From: Synergistaceae bacterium
GTDB lineage: Bacteria > Synergistota > Synergistia > Synergistales > Aminobacteriaceae
Length of the DNA stretch: 64,000 bases
Assembly (NCBI GenBank): GCA_017450125.1
Contig: JAFSWZ010000034.1
Coordinates: 62,001 to 126,000, forward strand
Direction: 5' to 3'
The notes beneath the pieces were generated by a model. That model made no database searches. It was not told the DNA's origin and saw nothing but the letters and a program-made list of their open reading frames with translations. Numbering within the stretch: position 1 is the first letter of the stretch; each line of letters starts with the position of its first letter. The position numbers were made by a program, and so were the translations under genes. Positions 27,455-36,500 of this stretch are shown piece after piece.

Positions 27455-28021
27455 TCACATGCCTATCTGTTTCTCGACAGGCCTTAATGCCAATATTGTC
27501 TCATTAATCACGTCATCAAGGGGCATGTTCATTCTCTCCGCGCCCTGCTTGATGATGTCTCTGTTCACTCCGCGCGCAAAAGCCTTGTCCTTCCACTTCT
27601 TCTTGACGGACTTGACTTCGAGGTCTGCGAGGGACTTCGAGGGTCTCACGAGCCCGGCAGTGATGATTAAGCCGGTGAGCTCGTCGATGGTGAACAATGT
27701 GCGCTCGAGGCTGTTCGAGGGCTCGATGTCGGTGCAGATCCCGAAGCCGTGAGACTGTACGGCGTGAATTATGCTCTCGTCGACTCCGGCTTCCCTGAGC
27801 ATTTCGGGGGCTAAGTGGCAGTGCTGCTCGGGGGTAGCGGCGGTCTGTTCCCAGTCTATGTCGTGAAGAAGTCCGACGACTCCCCATAGTTCGGGGTCTT
27901 CGTGGTAGAGTCCTGCGAAGTGGCGCATTGTGGCTTCAACAGCCTGTGCGTGGTGAATATGGGACTCTTCCTTATTGTACTTGCGCAGAAGGTCTAATGC
28001 CTGCTCTCTTGTCGGTATCAA
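27455..28021 (-). CDS. HD-domain phosphohydrolase-like protein
   Basis: 188 residues from a TTG start (28021) with GGAGA seven bases before it; the longer open frame upstream has no ribosome site. The His/Asp metal motif is spread over IHHAQAVEATMRHFA, VGLLHDIDWE (HD pair) and HAVQSHGFG, followed by FTIDELTGLIITAGL. Small proteins of this type are common in anaerobes and are presumed metal-dependent phosphohydrolases; the substrate is unknown. First gene of the transcript with the two-component pair, divergent from cbiK. Confidence 0.85.
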   Translation of the reverse strand: MIPTREQALDLLRKYNKEESHIHHAQAVEATMRHFAGLYHEDPELWGVVGLLHDIDWEQTAATPEQHCHLAPEMLREAGVDESIIHAVQSHGFGICTDIEPSNSLERTLFTIDELTGLIITAGLVRPSKSLADLEVKSVKKKWKDKAFARGVNRDIIKQGAERMNMPLDDVINETILALRPVEKQIGM

Positions 28022-28116
28022 TTTTCGTGTCTCCAATGGAATTTTTCCAGTATTATATATTATTTCGCGCAGTGTATAATCTCTTACATATAAACTTTTC
28101 AGGAGGTTATCTCTCA

Positions 28117-28992
28117 ATGCACAAACTTTTAGCCGCAGTATCGCTCGTTCTTCTTCTGCTGTCCGGCGTTTCCGCTGCTGAGGAGAGCAAATCCGCAGTC
28201 CTCGTCGTGTCGTTCGGCACGTCAATGCCCGAAGCACGGCAGGCCATCACCGCACTCACAGACGAAGCCCGCCGGGAGTTCCCCAGCTTTGACGTACGGC
28301 TGGCTTTCACGTCGAACATAATCCACCGCAAAGTTGCCCGCGAGTCCGGCGAACTCATCCCTAACCCTGTACAGGCACTAGCACAGCTCAACGACGAGGG
28401 ATTCAGTGAAGTGTACGTTATGCCGACGCACATGATTCCAGGAGAGGAGTACGACGAGATCGCGAACGTCGTCGATGCTTTCGGCTCGCTCTACGGCAAA
28501 TACGGTTTCGAGACGCTGGCACTTGGCCGCCCGTTCCTCGACGGAGTTGACGACTGCGAAGGAATGGCTGATGTCCTGCTCGAACGCTTCAAGGCTCAGC
28601 TTGAGGACAAGGACACCGCAATAATCCTCATGGGGCACGGAACGCCAGAGCATTTCGCCAACGCAATGTACTCACAGCTCCAGCTTGCTCTGGACACGAA
28701 GGCCTACGGACGGTTCTTCTTGGGGACTGTCGAGGCAGCTCCGAAAATTGAGGACGTAATCACGAGGCTGAAGAGGCATCCCGAAGTGAAGAAGCTCGTA
28801 CTGAGTCCGTTAATGATTGTTGCCGGAGACCACGCACATAATGACTTGGCCGGAGAGGACGACGATGAGTCGTGGCTTAACGTCCTGAAAGCTGAGGGCT
28901 ACACGGAAATCAGCACGTACCTTGTGGGGTTGGGCGAGGATAAGAACATACAGCGTGAGTTCGTGAGAAGGATTCATGAACTGATGGAGTAA
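28117..28992 (+). CDS. cbiK: Sirohydrochlorin cobaltochelatase, periplasmic form
   Basis: 291 residues with a signal peptide (MHKLLAAVSLVLLLLSGVSA). The CbiK chelatase fold follows: SAVLVVSFGTSMPEARQAIT, EVYVMPTHMIPGEEYDEI, ILMGHGTPEHFANAMY with a metal-site His near residue 174, and VAGDHAHNDLAGEDDDES with further His near 239. CbiK inserts cobalt into sirohydrochlorin; exported homologues are known in Desulfovibrio, where transport or metal handling is suspected instead of B12 synthesis. ATG 28117 follows AGGAGG. No other cobalamin genes are nearby. Confidence 0.9.
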   Translation: MHKLLAAVSLVLLLLSGVSAAEESKSAVLVVSFGTSMPEARQAITALTDEARREFPSFDVRLAFTSNIIHRKVARESGELIPNPVQALAQLNDEGFSEVYVMPTHMIPGEEYDEIANVVDAFGSLYGKYGFETLALGRPFLDGVDDCEGMADVLLERFKAQLEDKDTAIILMGHGTPEHFANAMYSQLQLALDTKAYGRFFLGTVEAAPKIEDVITRLKRHPEVKKLVLSPLMIVAGDHAHNDLAGEDDDESWLNVLKAEGYTEISTYLVGLGEDKNIQREFVRRIHELME

Positions 28993-29076
28993 AACACACA
29001 AGGGAGGGCAGAGCAGAAATGTAACGTCCTCCTTGTGATATACTTGTGCAAAATCCATAAAAGGAGGCTTGACAAA

Positions 29077-30689
29077 ATGGAATTTATCCCCATAATTGAC
29101 ACGACACGACCGTTGTTGCTGTCTCTGATGGCGAAGATAACTACCTAGATGCCCTCAACACCGCTTCAGGGAAGTATATTTACTTCACCAGCAGCAAGTC
29201 CATCCTCGAACCACAAGCAATAGAGATCCTACAATCCCTCTCCGAACAGAATAACCTCGACGTACTGTGCTTCAACTCCGGGCTGTTGTACGGGAAAGAC
29301 CGCACAGAGATTCCCGACTTCTGGCTGGCCGTCGGCATGTACCCTGACGTTCTGCCGGGCCAAGAACTTCTCGGGCAGTTACTCAGCAACAACGACTACA
29401 AAGCACTCTTGCCGTTGTACTTCTACAGGACAGACTTCCTCAGGCAGAACAGACAGGCCTTCAGGGATGGAGAACCCTTCACGTCCGAAGCTCTGCGCAA
29501 AGCTGAACGCGCAATGCACATCCCCGCCGTGCTGTGTTACTGCAGGGTGCGGAAGGGAATGCTCCTGCGTTACGGGCGGAATTACCTGCTGTACCGTCAT
29601 CCCGTGCTCAAAGAAGCTCTGAGGAACTGCTACAAACCGCTGAAGAGAGCTGTACGCCGACTGCACCCAAAACTCGACGACGAATGCAGAAGCATAATCA
29701 GCACCCTCAAGGACACAAACAAGCCGGGCATCAGCCGCATTATCACTCTCAACGTTCCCAGATACGGCAACAGAGGCGACATCGCCATAGCACTTGCAGA
29801 GCGTAGGCTCTTCAACGAACACTGCAGAGACCGCCTCCTCATAGAATTGCCGTTCGACCTGTGCGATGATTATCCGCATCTCATAATTCCTCACATCAAC
29901 AGCAGGGATATTCTCATGACTGTAGGCGGAGGCTGGTACGGCAGCTTCTGGAGAAACGCAGAGATGACAGCTCTGAATATCCTCCGGCACTTCCCTAATA
30001 ACAGGGTAATCATAATGCCGCAGACGATTTATTACTTCGACAGTGCGCAGGGTAGGAAGGAGCTTGCCGATGACAGAAAGTCTTTCGCGAGGTTCAAGGA
30101 TCTTCACGTATTTGTGCGGGACAGAAAGTCCTTTGAGATGATACATAGCACAAATCTTTTCCCGAATGCACAGAGTGTTGACCTCGTGCCGGACATGGCC
30201 TGCTCTATGGACTTCACGAACCTTGCTCCCGAAAAACGTGAGGGCGTGCTGGTGTGCCTTCGCCCCGACGTTGAGCAGGTACTCACTAACCATGAACGCA
30301 ACACGCTCTGTGTCCGTCTGCTCCGCGAGTTCGGGCACGTCGGGTTCTTCTCGACGAATCCTGTCCGCAGTACGGTCATGCTCAGCGAGTGGGAGAAAGT
30401 GCTGGATGAGACACTGCGAATGATCGCAGGTGCTGAGCTCGTCATCACTGACAGGCTTCACGGAATGCTTTTCGCGGCAATCACCGGGACTCCGTGCGTG
30501 GCGTTCGACAACAAGACCGGGAAGGTGCACAGCGTCCACGAGTGGATTTCCGGCTGTGAGTATGTCCAAGTGTGCAGGTCAGCTGAGGAGTTCGACGGTG
30601 CGGTGAAGAAAGCCCTCTCCTCTCCGCGAAAGTGGGACAACTCGGAGCTTCTGCCGTATTTCAACAAAATACTATCACTCATCTCATAG
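29077..30689 (+). CDS. Degenerate GT2 / polysaccharide pyruvyl transferase fusion, frame shifted near its start
   Basis: The long reading frame is open from about 29111 to 30689; the first ATG in it is 29286. Upstream, ATG 29077 with AAAGGAGG starts MEFIPIIDT in another frame, and removing one GACAC unit at 29098-29110 joins the two cleanly (then TVVAVSDGEDNYLDAL). The N-terminal part resembles a GT2 glycosyltransferase (ALNTASGKYIYF), but the metal-binding DxD position reads SSKS, and the usual first donor-binding strands are missing. From about residue 190 on it is a pyruvyl transferase (NRGDIAIALAERRLF, VGGGWYGSFWRN, VITDRLHGMLFAAITGTPCV). It likely decorates a surface glycan with pyruvate ketals. 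As sequenced it is off, or uses an internal start. Confidence 0.75.
29098..29110 (+). repeat. GACAC tandem duplication shifting the frame
   Basis: GACAC GACAC GAC. One unit fewer puts ATG 29077 in frame with the pyruvyl-transferase gene; the present two units do not. Confidence 0.8.
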
Positions 30690-30698
30690 GAGGAACAA

Positions 30699-31739
30699 AT
30701 GGACAAGATAAAGAAGGCACTGATGTTCACCATTCCTACATCAATCTGCAATTTCCGCTGCCAGTACTGCTACATAGCACAGAGGCCGATACACTATCAG
30801 GGAAAGCAGGCAAAGATGCAGTATTCTCCCGAGCAAGTTGCGTACGCGTGTCGCCCCGAGAGGCTCGGAGGCCTGGCGTTCATGAATTTCTGCGGAGACG
30901 GCGAAACTCTGCTGTCGAAGGATATTGACCTGTACGTCAGGGCACTCGTCGAGCAGGGGCATTATGGAGAGATAGTTACGAACTGCACAATAACGCCGAT
31001 GATCGACAAGATATTATCATGGCCTGCAGAGCTCAGGGCGCGTACGGAGTTCAAGTGCTCGTTCCACTACCTAGAGCTGAAGAAACGCGGGATGCTGGAT
31101 ACTTTCGTGAAGAACGTGCATCACATCTGGGACGCGGGCTCTTCGGCAAACATCGAGCTCACTGAACATGACGAACTTGTGCCGTACATTGACGAGGTCA
31201 AGGAGTTCTCGATGAAGCACTTCGGGGCACTGCCGCAGGTAACTATTGCGAGAGACGACGTGAGCGGCGGCATCGACTACCTCACCAAGCTCCCGATGGA
31301 CGAATACGAGAGGATATGGAGCACCTTCGACTCTAACTTCTGGGAATACAAGAAAAGCGTCTTCGGTGTGAAGCAGACTGATTTCTGCTACTCTGGCTTA
31401 TGGTCGGCGTTTATCTTTCTTGACTCGGGAGTCGCACGTACCTGCTACGGCGGCTATTTTCTCGAAAATGTCTTCGAGCACCCGGAGCGTCCTTTTCCTG
31501 CCAGACCGACGGTTAAATGCGTCCTTCCGCACTGCTATAACGCACACGCCTTCCTGACGCTAGGCTGCATACCCGGCGCAACTCCTGTAGGTTACGGCGA
31601 CATACGCAACCGTAAATGTACGTATGGGGGGGGGGGCATGATTGGCTTCAGCCCGGACTGCTTAGCTTCTTCAACACCAAACTTGAGGACAGCAACGAAC
31701 GTTTTACTCCCGAGCAGGAAAAGCGTCTGCAGGCAGTAA
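30699..31739 (+). CDS. Radical SAM protein of a surface-glycan operon, out of frame at a G tract
   Basis: 346 residues as read. The start MDKIKKALMFTIPTSICNF precedes the iron-sulfur motif CNFRCQYCYIAQ, and LAFMNFCGDGETLLS is the SAM-contact region. A second Cys-rich region (CYGGYFLENVF, CVLPHCYNAH) points to extra clusters. At 31626-31636 a run of 11 G sits between CTY and the expected C-terminus. As read, the protein ends in an unrelated 25-residue tail. In the +1 frame the protein continues HDWLQPGLLSFFNTKLEDSN to a TGA at 31823-31825 that overlaps the next gene's GTG. Twelve or nine G would restore this. The substrate is unknown. Confidence 0.8.
   Translation: MDKIKKALMFTIPTSICNFRCQYCYIAQRPIHYQGKQAKMQYSPEQVAYACRPERLGGLAFMNFCGDGETLLSKDIDLYVRALVEQGHYGEIVTNCTITPMIDKILSWPAELRARTEFKCSFHYLELKKRGMLDTFVKNVHHIWDAGSSANIELTEHDELVPYIDEVKEFSMKHFGALPQVTIARDDVSGGIDYLTKLPMDEYERIWSTFDSNFWEYKKSVFGVKQTDFCYSGLWSAFIFLDSGVARTCYGGYFLENVFEHPERPFPARPTVKCVLPHCYNAHAFLTLGCIPGATPVGYGDIRNRKCTYGGGGMIGFSPDCLASSTPNLRTATNVLLPSRKSVCRQ
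31626..31636 (+). repeat. Homopolymeric G tract (11 G) in the radical SAM gene
   Basis: Eleven G follow TACGTAT, with CATG after. The tract separates the main frame from a plausible native C-terminus in the +1 frame, whose stop overlaps the next start codon. Confidence 0.9.
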
Positions 31740-31821
31740 ACTCCGTGAAGATGATTTACCTGAAGCTCAGACGGCAAGCCGGAAGGGTGAAGAGGTTTCT
31801 TCAGAGGCTGGTGGTCAAGCA

Positions 31822-32481
31822 GTGAGCATTATAGCCAGATTACTCAGCAAGATTGTTTACAGGTTCAACGGTGTGATTGATGTGGAGAAGACCGAACGCT
31901 ACAAGTTCCAGCTTGACGTATTCAGGGCTTCTCCGCGTGATGACGATGTTATAGTCATGCTCGGGGACAGCCTCACGGAGAACACGCCGTTCAACGAGCT
32001 TCTGCATTTCCGTTTCCGCGTGAAGAACAGGGGAATCTCCAGCGACAACACATGCGGAGTCCTTGCGCGCATAGACGAAGCCGCAAACAACCTGCCCGAA
32101 AAGATGTTCATTCTTCTGGGCACAAACGACATCGGCAACGGAATACCCTTAAGCGAGAGCATGTCGAACTACAGGGAGATAATCCGCCGCGTTAGAGCGC
32201 TTTCACCGCGCACAAAAATCTACGTTCAGTCAGTGCTTCCCGTTGACCACAAGAAGCTGGAGGACAACGTACGCTGCAGACGCAGAACACGTGAGGCTAT
32301 TGCGGCCTTCAACACTGCGCTTGAGGAGCTTGCGCGCGATACGGGCTGTGAGTTTCTGGATACACACAAAATCTTCAATGCAGGGGACGGCGAGATGGAT
32401 GCAACATGCACAGCTGACGGACTTCACCTCAACGGCACAGGAATGCTGAGATGGTGCGGCTTCCTTGAACAGTACATGTGA
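31822..32481 (+). CDS. SGNH/GDSL-family hydrolase
   Basis: 219 residues from GTG 31822, which overlaps the TGA of the +1-frame radical SAM C-terminus. Catalytic blocks are VIVMLGDSLTENTPFNELL with the nucleophile Ser, NRGISSDNTC (Gly block), ILLGTNDIGNG (Asn block) and CTADGLHLNG (Asp/His block). It is probably an esterase or O-acetylesterase acting on a surface glycan; no signal peptide is evident, but the N-terminus is basic and hydrophobic. Third gene of the glycan operon. Confidence 0.88.
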   Translation: MSIIARLLSKIVYRFNGVIDVEKTERYKFQLDVFRASPRDDDVIVMLGDSLTENTPFNELLHFRFRVKNRGISSDNTCGVLARIDEAANNLPEKMFILLGTNDIGNGIPLSESMSNYREIIRRVRALSPRTKIYVQSVLPVDHKKLEDNVRCRRRTREAIAAFNTALEELARDTGCEFLDTHKIFNAGDGEMDATCTADGLHLNGTGMLRWCGFLEQYM

Positions 32482-32483
32482 AA

Positions 32484-32519
32484 AACGATCCCCCTTGCCG
32501 TAAGGGGGATTCGTGTTTC
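32484..32519. terminator. Bidirectional terminator between SGNH gene and glgB
   Basis: ATCCCCCTT (32488-32496) pairs with AAGGGGGAT (32502-32510). T-rich tails occur on both strands, the stronger one for glgB on the minus strand. Confidence 0.85.
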
Positions 32520-32523
32520 TGCG

Positions 32524-34464
32524 TTACTCCTGCTCTGTCTCTTCCTTCGTGCTGAAGTGGAACATCACTATTCCCAGCGGCGGGAGTGTCAGCATCAGTG
32601 AATAAGGCATATTGCTGCAGCCTACCATTTCCGCTTCCATGCCTCCGCAGTTCCCGAGACCGCCTCCGCCGTACTTTGTCGCGTCGCTGTTCAGAATCTC
32701 CTTCCAGAAGCCCGAACGCGGAACTCCCACACGATACCCGTAACGCGGTACAGGCGTGAAGTTCGCGGCACAGAGTATGTACTCATCATCGCTCCTGCCC
32801 TTCCTCAGCCACACAATGATGCTCTGCTGCCAGTCCGAACAGTCAACCCACCTGAACCCTTCAGGCGTGAAGTCCAGCTCATAGAACGGAGGATATTTCT
32901 TGTACGCGGTGTTGAGGTCGCGCACCCAGTCCTGAATCCCCCTGAAGTCGTCCTTCTGCAGGAGATGCCACTCAAGCGCGGAGTCGTGATTCCACTCGAG
33001 ACCCTGCGCAAACTCTCCGCCCATGAAGAGCAGCTTCTTGCCGGGATGCGCCCACATGTAGCCGTAGAGCAGACGGAGATTCGCCCTCTTCTGCCACCAG
33101 TCGCCGGACATCTTGTTGATGAGGCTTCCCTTGCCGTGAACAACCTCATCATGTGAGAGCGGAAGCATGAAGTTCTCGCTGAACGCATACCAGATGCTGA
33201 ACGTCAGCTGGTTCTGGTGATAGCTCCTGTAGATCGGCTCAAGGCTCATGTAGTCGAGCGTGTCATGCATCCAGCCCATGTTCCACTTCATGCCGAAGCC
33301 GAGTCCTCCGAGAAACACCGGGCGCGTAACCATCGGCCAGTCTGTGGACTCCTCCGCAACTGTCTGGATTGTCCCGAACCTGCCGAACAATTCACTGTTC
33401 ATGTCGCGAAGTAAGGAGATTGCTTCAAGGTTCTCACGGCCTCCGTAAATGTTGGGCACCCACTCGCCGTTCTTGCGGGAATAATCCAGATAGAGCATCG
33501 ATGCCACTGCGTCAATCCTCAGCCCGTCCGCGTGGAACTGGTCAACCCAGAACGCCGCGCTGGAGATGAGGTAGCTGCGTACTTCGTTGCGTCCGTAGTT
33601 GAAGATGTAGCTTCCCCAGTCAGGATGGTAGCCTTTGCGGGGGTCTTCGTGCTCGTAGAGTGCTGTTCCGTCGTAACGTGCAAGCCCGAAGTCGTCCGTC
33701 GGGAAGTGGCTGGGAACAAAGTCGAGGAGCACAGCAATGCCCTTCTTGTGGAGGGAGTCGATGAGGTACATCAAGTCTTCGGGAGTGCCGTATCTTGCCG
33801 TCGGAGCAAAGTAACCGAGCGTCTGATAGCCCCACGAACCGTAGAACGGATGCTCCATCAGCGGCAGGAACTCTACGGCGTTGAAGCCCATGTCCTCGCA
33901 GTAGCCGGGCAGTTCTTCGGCCATCTCGCGATAGGACAGCGACAGTCCGTCGTCCCAGTGCCTGCGCCAGCTTCCCATGTGAACCTCATACACGCTCAGA
34001 GGTGCAGAAAGGTTCATTCTTTCGCCGCGCTTGGAGAGCCATTCATTGTCGCCCCACTCATATTCAGGCCAGTGAACGATTGATGATGTTCTCGGAGGAA
34101 GCTCGAACGCCCGCGAAAACGGATCCATCTTCTCCTTGACTTCACCGTGAGAGTTGCGGATGTGGAACTTGTACAGCTCCCACTTCTGAATGCCGGGCAC
34201 AAAGCCTTCCCAGATTCCAGAACCGTCCCAGCGTGCCGCTAAAGGATGTGCTTCGGGATTCCAGCCGTTGAAGTTTCCGACTACGCTGACTGCCTGAGCG
34301 TTCGGAGCCCACACGCTGAAGGCTACTCCCTCTGTGTTGTCGGCGGGATCCGTGAACTTCTGCGCTCCCATCTTCTCGTAAAGGTGGTAGTGAGTTCCCT
34401 GCTTGAACAGGAATATATCATAGTCGCTTAATGGTGATACGCCATGACGTACTGAACCGGCCAT
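32524..34464 (-). CDS. glgB: 1,4-alpha-glucan branching enzyme
   Basis: 646 residues, typical for GlgB. The N-terminal CBM48 domain is about 10-135 (GVAFSVWAPNAQAVSVVGNF). The GH13 barrel shows EFLPLMEHPFYGSWGYQTLG, nucleophile Asp in HADGLRIDAVASMLYLDY, acid Glu in TVAEESTDWP, and the third acid in LPLSHDEVVHGKGSL. A C-terminal beta domain follows. It makes alpha-1,6 branches in glycogen or a similar glucan. No other glycogen genes are nearby. Confidence 0.97.
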   Translation of the reverse strand: MAGSVRHGVSPLSDYDIFLFKQGTHYHLYEKMGAQKFTDPADNTEGVAFSVWAPNAQAVSVVGNFNGWNPEAHPLAARWDGSGIWEGFVPGIQKWELYKFHIRNSHGEVKEKMDPFSRAFELPPRTSSIVHWPEYEWGDNEWLSKRGERMNLSAPLSVYEVHMGSWRRHWDDGLSLSYREMAEELPGYCEDMGFNAVEFLPLMEHPFYGSWGYQTLGYFAPTARYGTPEDLMYLIDSLHKKGIAVLLDFVPSHFPTDDFGLARYDGTALYEHEDPRKGYHPDWGSYIFNYGRNEVRSYLISSAAFWVDQFHADGLRIDAVASMLYLDYSRKNGEWVPNIYGGRENLEAISLLRDMNSELFGRFGTIQTVAEESTDWPMVTRPVFLGGLGFGMKWNMGWMHDTLDYMSLEPIYRSYHQNQLTFSIWYAFSENFMLPLSHDEVVHGKGSLINKMSGDWWQKRANLRLLYGYMWAHPGKKLLFMGGEFAQGLEWNHDSALEWHLLQKDDFRGIQDWVRDLNTAYKKYPPFYELDFTPEGFRWVDCSDWQQSIIVWLRKGRSDDEYILCAANFTPVPRYGYRVGVPRSGFWKEILNSDATKYGGGGLGNCGGMEAEMVGCSNMPYSLMLTLPPLGIVMFHFSTKEETEQE

Positions 34465-34543
34465 AAATTAATCTGCCTCCTTGTGAAAAATTGTGATTTG
34501 ATTGGGTGGGTAAATTTTACCGTATTTATCACGCCTTATTCAA

Positions 34544-35650
34544 TCACCTTTCTACTTGCTTGGAGGCTTCCTCGAGTGCGCGGGCTATAACTTCGTCCAT
34601 GTTGTAATACCTGTACTCGCCTAATCTTCCCCCGAAGATGACTCCTTCCTCGCGCGAAGCAAGCTCCTTGTAGCGTTCGTAGAGTGCCTGATTCTTTGCG
34701 TCGTTGACGGGGTAATACGGTTCGTCGCCCTGCTTCCACGTGCTGCTGTACTCCCTCGTTATGACCGTGCCCCTGCATTCGCTGAACGTGAAGTGCTTGT
34801 GCTCGATTATGCGCGTGTAGGGAGTTTCTGCGTCCGTGAAGTTCATGATGGCGATTCCCTGATAGTTGTCGATGTCGGGGAGTGTCTCTGTCTCGAACCG
34901 AAGGCTTCTGTACTCGAGAGTTCCGAGCGAAAACCCGAAATACTCATCTACCGGCCCGGTGTAGACCACACGTCCGGCCAAGTTTCTGAGTTCATCCCTG
35001 TGCTCGAGGTAATCCGTCCCAAGCCTGACTTCGATTCCGTCAAGCAGACGCTCGAACATTGCCGTATAACCGTCTGACGGGATTCCCTGATACGGGTCGT
35101 TGAAGTAGTTGTTGTCGTACCTGAACCTCACGGGAAGCCTCCTGATGATGAACGCAGGAAGTTCCGTGCACGGCCTGCCCCACTGCTTCTGCGTGTAGCC
35201 CTTGATCAGGCGTTCGTAGATGTCCCGCCCGACAAGGCTTATTGCCTGCTCCTCGAGGTTGGAGGGTTCGCGGCCTGAGAGTTCTGCGCGCTGGCGGGCG
35301 ATTTCTGCCTGTGCTTCGGCAGGAGTTATCACGCCCCACATCTGGTGAAACGTGTTCATGTTGAAGGGAAGGTTGTAGAGCTGCCCCTTGTAGTTCGCGA
35401 CCGGCTCTGTGCGGAAATGGTTGAACTCCGTGAAACGCGAGGCGTAATCCCAGACAGCTTTTCGCGCCGTGTGGAAGATGTGAGGGCCGTACTCGTGAAC
35501 CTGAATCTCTCCGGCACTGCGGGTGTATGCGTTTCCGCCGATGTGGCTTCGCTTGTCGATTACGAGGCACCTGCGGCCTGCGTCCGTCATCTGACGTGCG
35601 AAGACCGCGCCGAAGAATCCTGCCCCTACGATGAGATAGTCATACTTCAA
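34544..35650 (-). CDS. glf: UDP-galactopyranose mutase
   Basis: 368 residues, the usual size. The FAD-binding start YDYLIVGAGFFGAVFARQM precedes VIDKRSHIGGNAYT, NLPFNMNTFHQMWGV, ETLPDIDNYQGIA, and the C-terminal Arg/Tyr active-site region YEYPVNDAKN-like YYPVNDAKNQALYE. It makes UDP-galactofuranose for surface polysaccharides. It lies one base after the sugar phosphotransferase stop, so both are in one transcript. Confidence 0.96.
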   Translation of the reverse strand: MKYDYLIVGAGFFGAVFARQMTDAGRRCLVIDKRSHIGGNAYTRSAGEIQVHEYGPHIFHTARKAVWDYASRFTEFNHFRTEPVANYKGQLYNLPFNMNTFHQMWGVITPAEAQAEIARQRAELSGREPSNLEEQAISLVGRDIYERLIKGYTQKQWGRPCTELPAFIIRRLPVRFRYDNNYFNDPYQGIPSDGYTAMFERLLDGIEVRLGTDYLEHRDELRNLAGRVVYTGPVDEYFGFSLGTLEYRSLRFETETLPDIDNYQGIAIMNFTDAETPYTRIIEHKHFTFSECRGTVITREYSSTWKQGDEPYYPVNDAKNQALYERYKELASREEGVIFGGRLGEYRYYNMDEVIARALEEASKQVER

Positions 35651-35651
35651 A

Positions 35652-36407
35652 TCAATATGCTCCTTCTCCCCTGAATACTACGGGAATAGTCTTCAAGATA
35701 AGTTTGATGTCTTCAAGTATGCTCATATTCTCGATATAGTCAAGATCCATTTCTATCCACTGCGCCCATTTCACGTCCGCCCTGCCGCTCACCTGCCAGT
35801 AACACGTCAAGCCCGGCGTAACCAGCCATCGCTGTTTGTCGTAGTCGTCTATGCTGTCTGTGCCGACGGTCATGATTGCGCGCGGCCCTACAACAGACAT
35901 ATCGCCCACAAAGATATTCCAGAGCTGGGGGAGTTCATCGATGCTCCACTTCCTGATGAAGTGTCCTACACGTGTGATTCGGGGGTCATTCTTGATCTTG
36001 AAGGCGTGGCCGGTCATCTCGGAGTCTTTCAGCAGTTCGTTAATCATTGCTTCGGCGTTCACTCTCATTGAACGGAACTTGTGCATACGGAAATTTCTCA
36101 TGTCTTTTCCCCAGCGGTCGGCGGAGTAGAACACCGGCCCTCCGTCCTCGAGCTTTATCGCAATTGCCGTAGCAATGAACACCGGCGACAGCACCACGAG
36201 CGCGAGCCCCGACGACAGGATGTCAAACAGCCTCTTCAGCGCAAGATAGAGCCTGCTCTTCCGCGCGAGCACTGCCCTCATGTTGTAGCGGTAATCCTTC
36301 CTCAGCGAGGTATCTGTTTCTCCTGAGGGGCCTTCTGCGGCAAATGCTGCCTTTGCTCTGAAGACGCTAAAAAACTTACGGACTAAGGATGGAAGGTTAT
36401 TCATCAT
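35652..36407 (-). CDS. Undecaprenyl-phosphate sugar phosphotransferase (WbaP/WcaJ family, catalytic core)
   Basis: 251 residues from ATG 36407, four bases after GGAGG; a second ATG follows at once. One membrane segment (LFDILSSGLALVVLSPVFIA) precedes the catalytic domain: DGGPVFYSADRWGKDMRNF, MHKFRSMRVNAEAM, DPRITRVGHFIRKWSIDELP, WNIFVGDMSVVGPRAI and PGLTCYWQVSGR. It transfers a sugar 1-phosphate to undecaprenyl phosphate and starts polysaccharide synthesis. It lacks the N-terminal multi-helix part of WcaJ. The open frame extends upstream through a 7-base repeat array, but the promoter lies there, so that part is leader. Confidence 0.9.
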   Translation of the reverse strand: MMNNLPSLVRKFFSVFRAKAAFAAEGPSGETDTSLRKDYRYNMRAVLARKSRLYLALKRLFDILSSGLALVVLSPVFIATAIAIKLEDGGPVFYSADRWGKDMRNFRMHKFRSMRVNAEAMINELLKDSEMTGHAFKIKNDPRITRVGHFIRKWSIDELPQLWNIFVGDMSVVGPRAIMTVGTDSIDDYDKQRWLVTPGLTCYWQVSGRADVKWAQWIEMDLDYIENMSILEDIKLILKTIPVVFRGEGAY

Positions 36408-36450
36408 GCTTCCTCCTGCTTGAGAGGAGAAGTGAGGACATAGAGAAGGC

Positions 36451-36500
36451 GACACGCGACACGCGACACGCGACACGCGACACGCGACACGCGACACGCG
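36451..36500 (-). repeat. Heptanucleotide tandem repeat (GACACGC, about 7 copies) in the leader of the sugar phosphotransferase
   Basis: Seven full copies plus one base of GACACGC (GCGTGTC on the coding strand) run directly after the -10 box of a strong promoter, 44 bases upstream of the start codon. Copies are exact. A change in copy number alters the initial transcribed region and leader length. Confidence 0.95.

Noticed and set aside
29533-30570. Long antisense open frame opposite the pyruvyl-transferase gene
   Set aside because: No family signature or ribosome site; the plus-strand frame carries clear motifs, so it is a shadow.
36451-36500. Could the heptamer array be a CRISPR array?
   Set aside because: Units are 7 bases, directly adjacent, with no spacers and no cas genes nearby.
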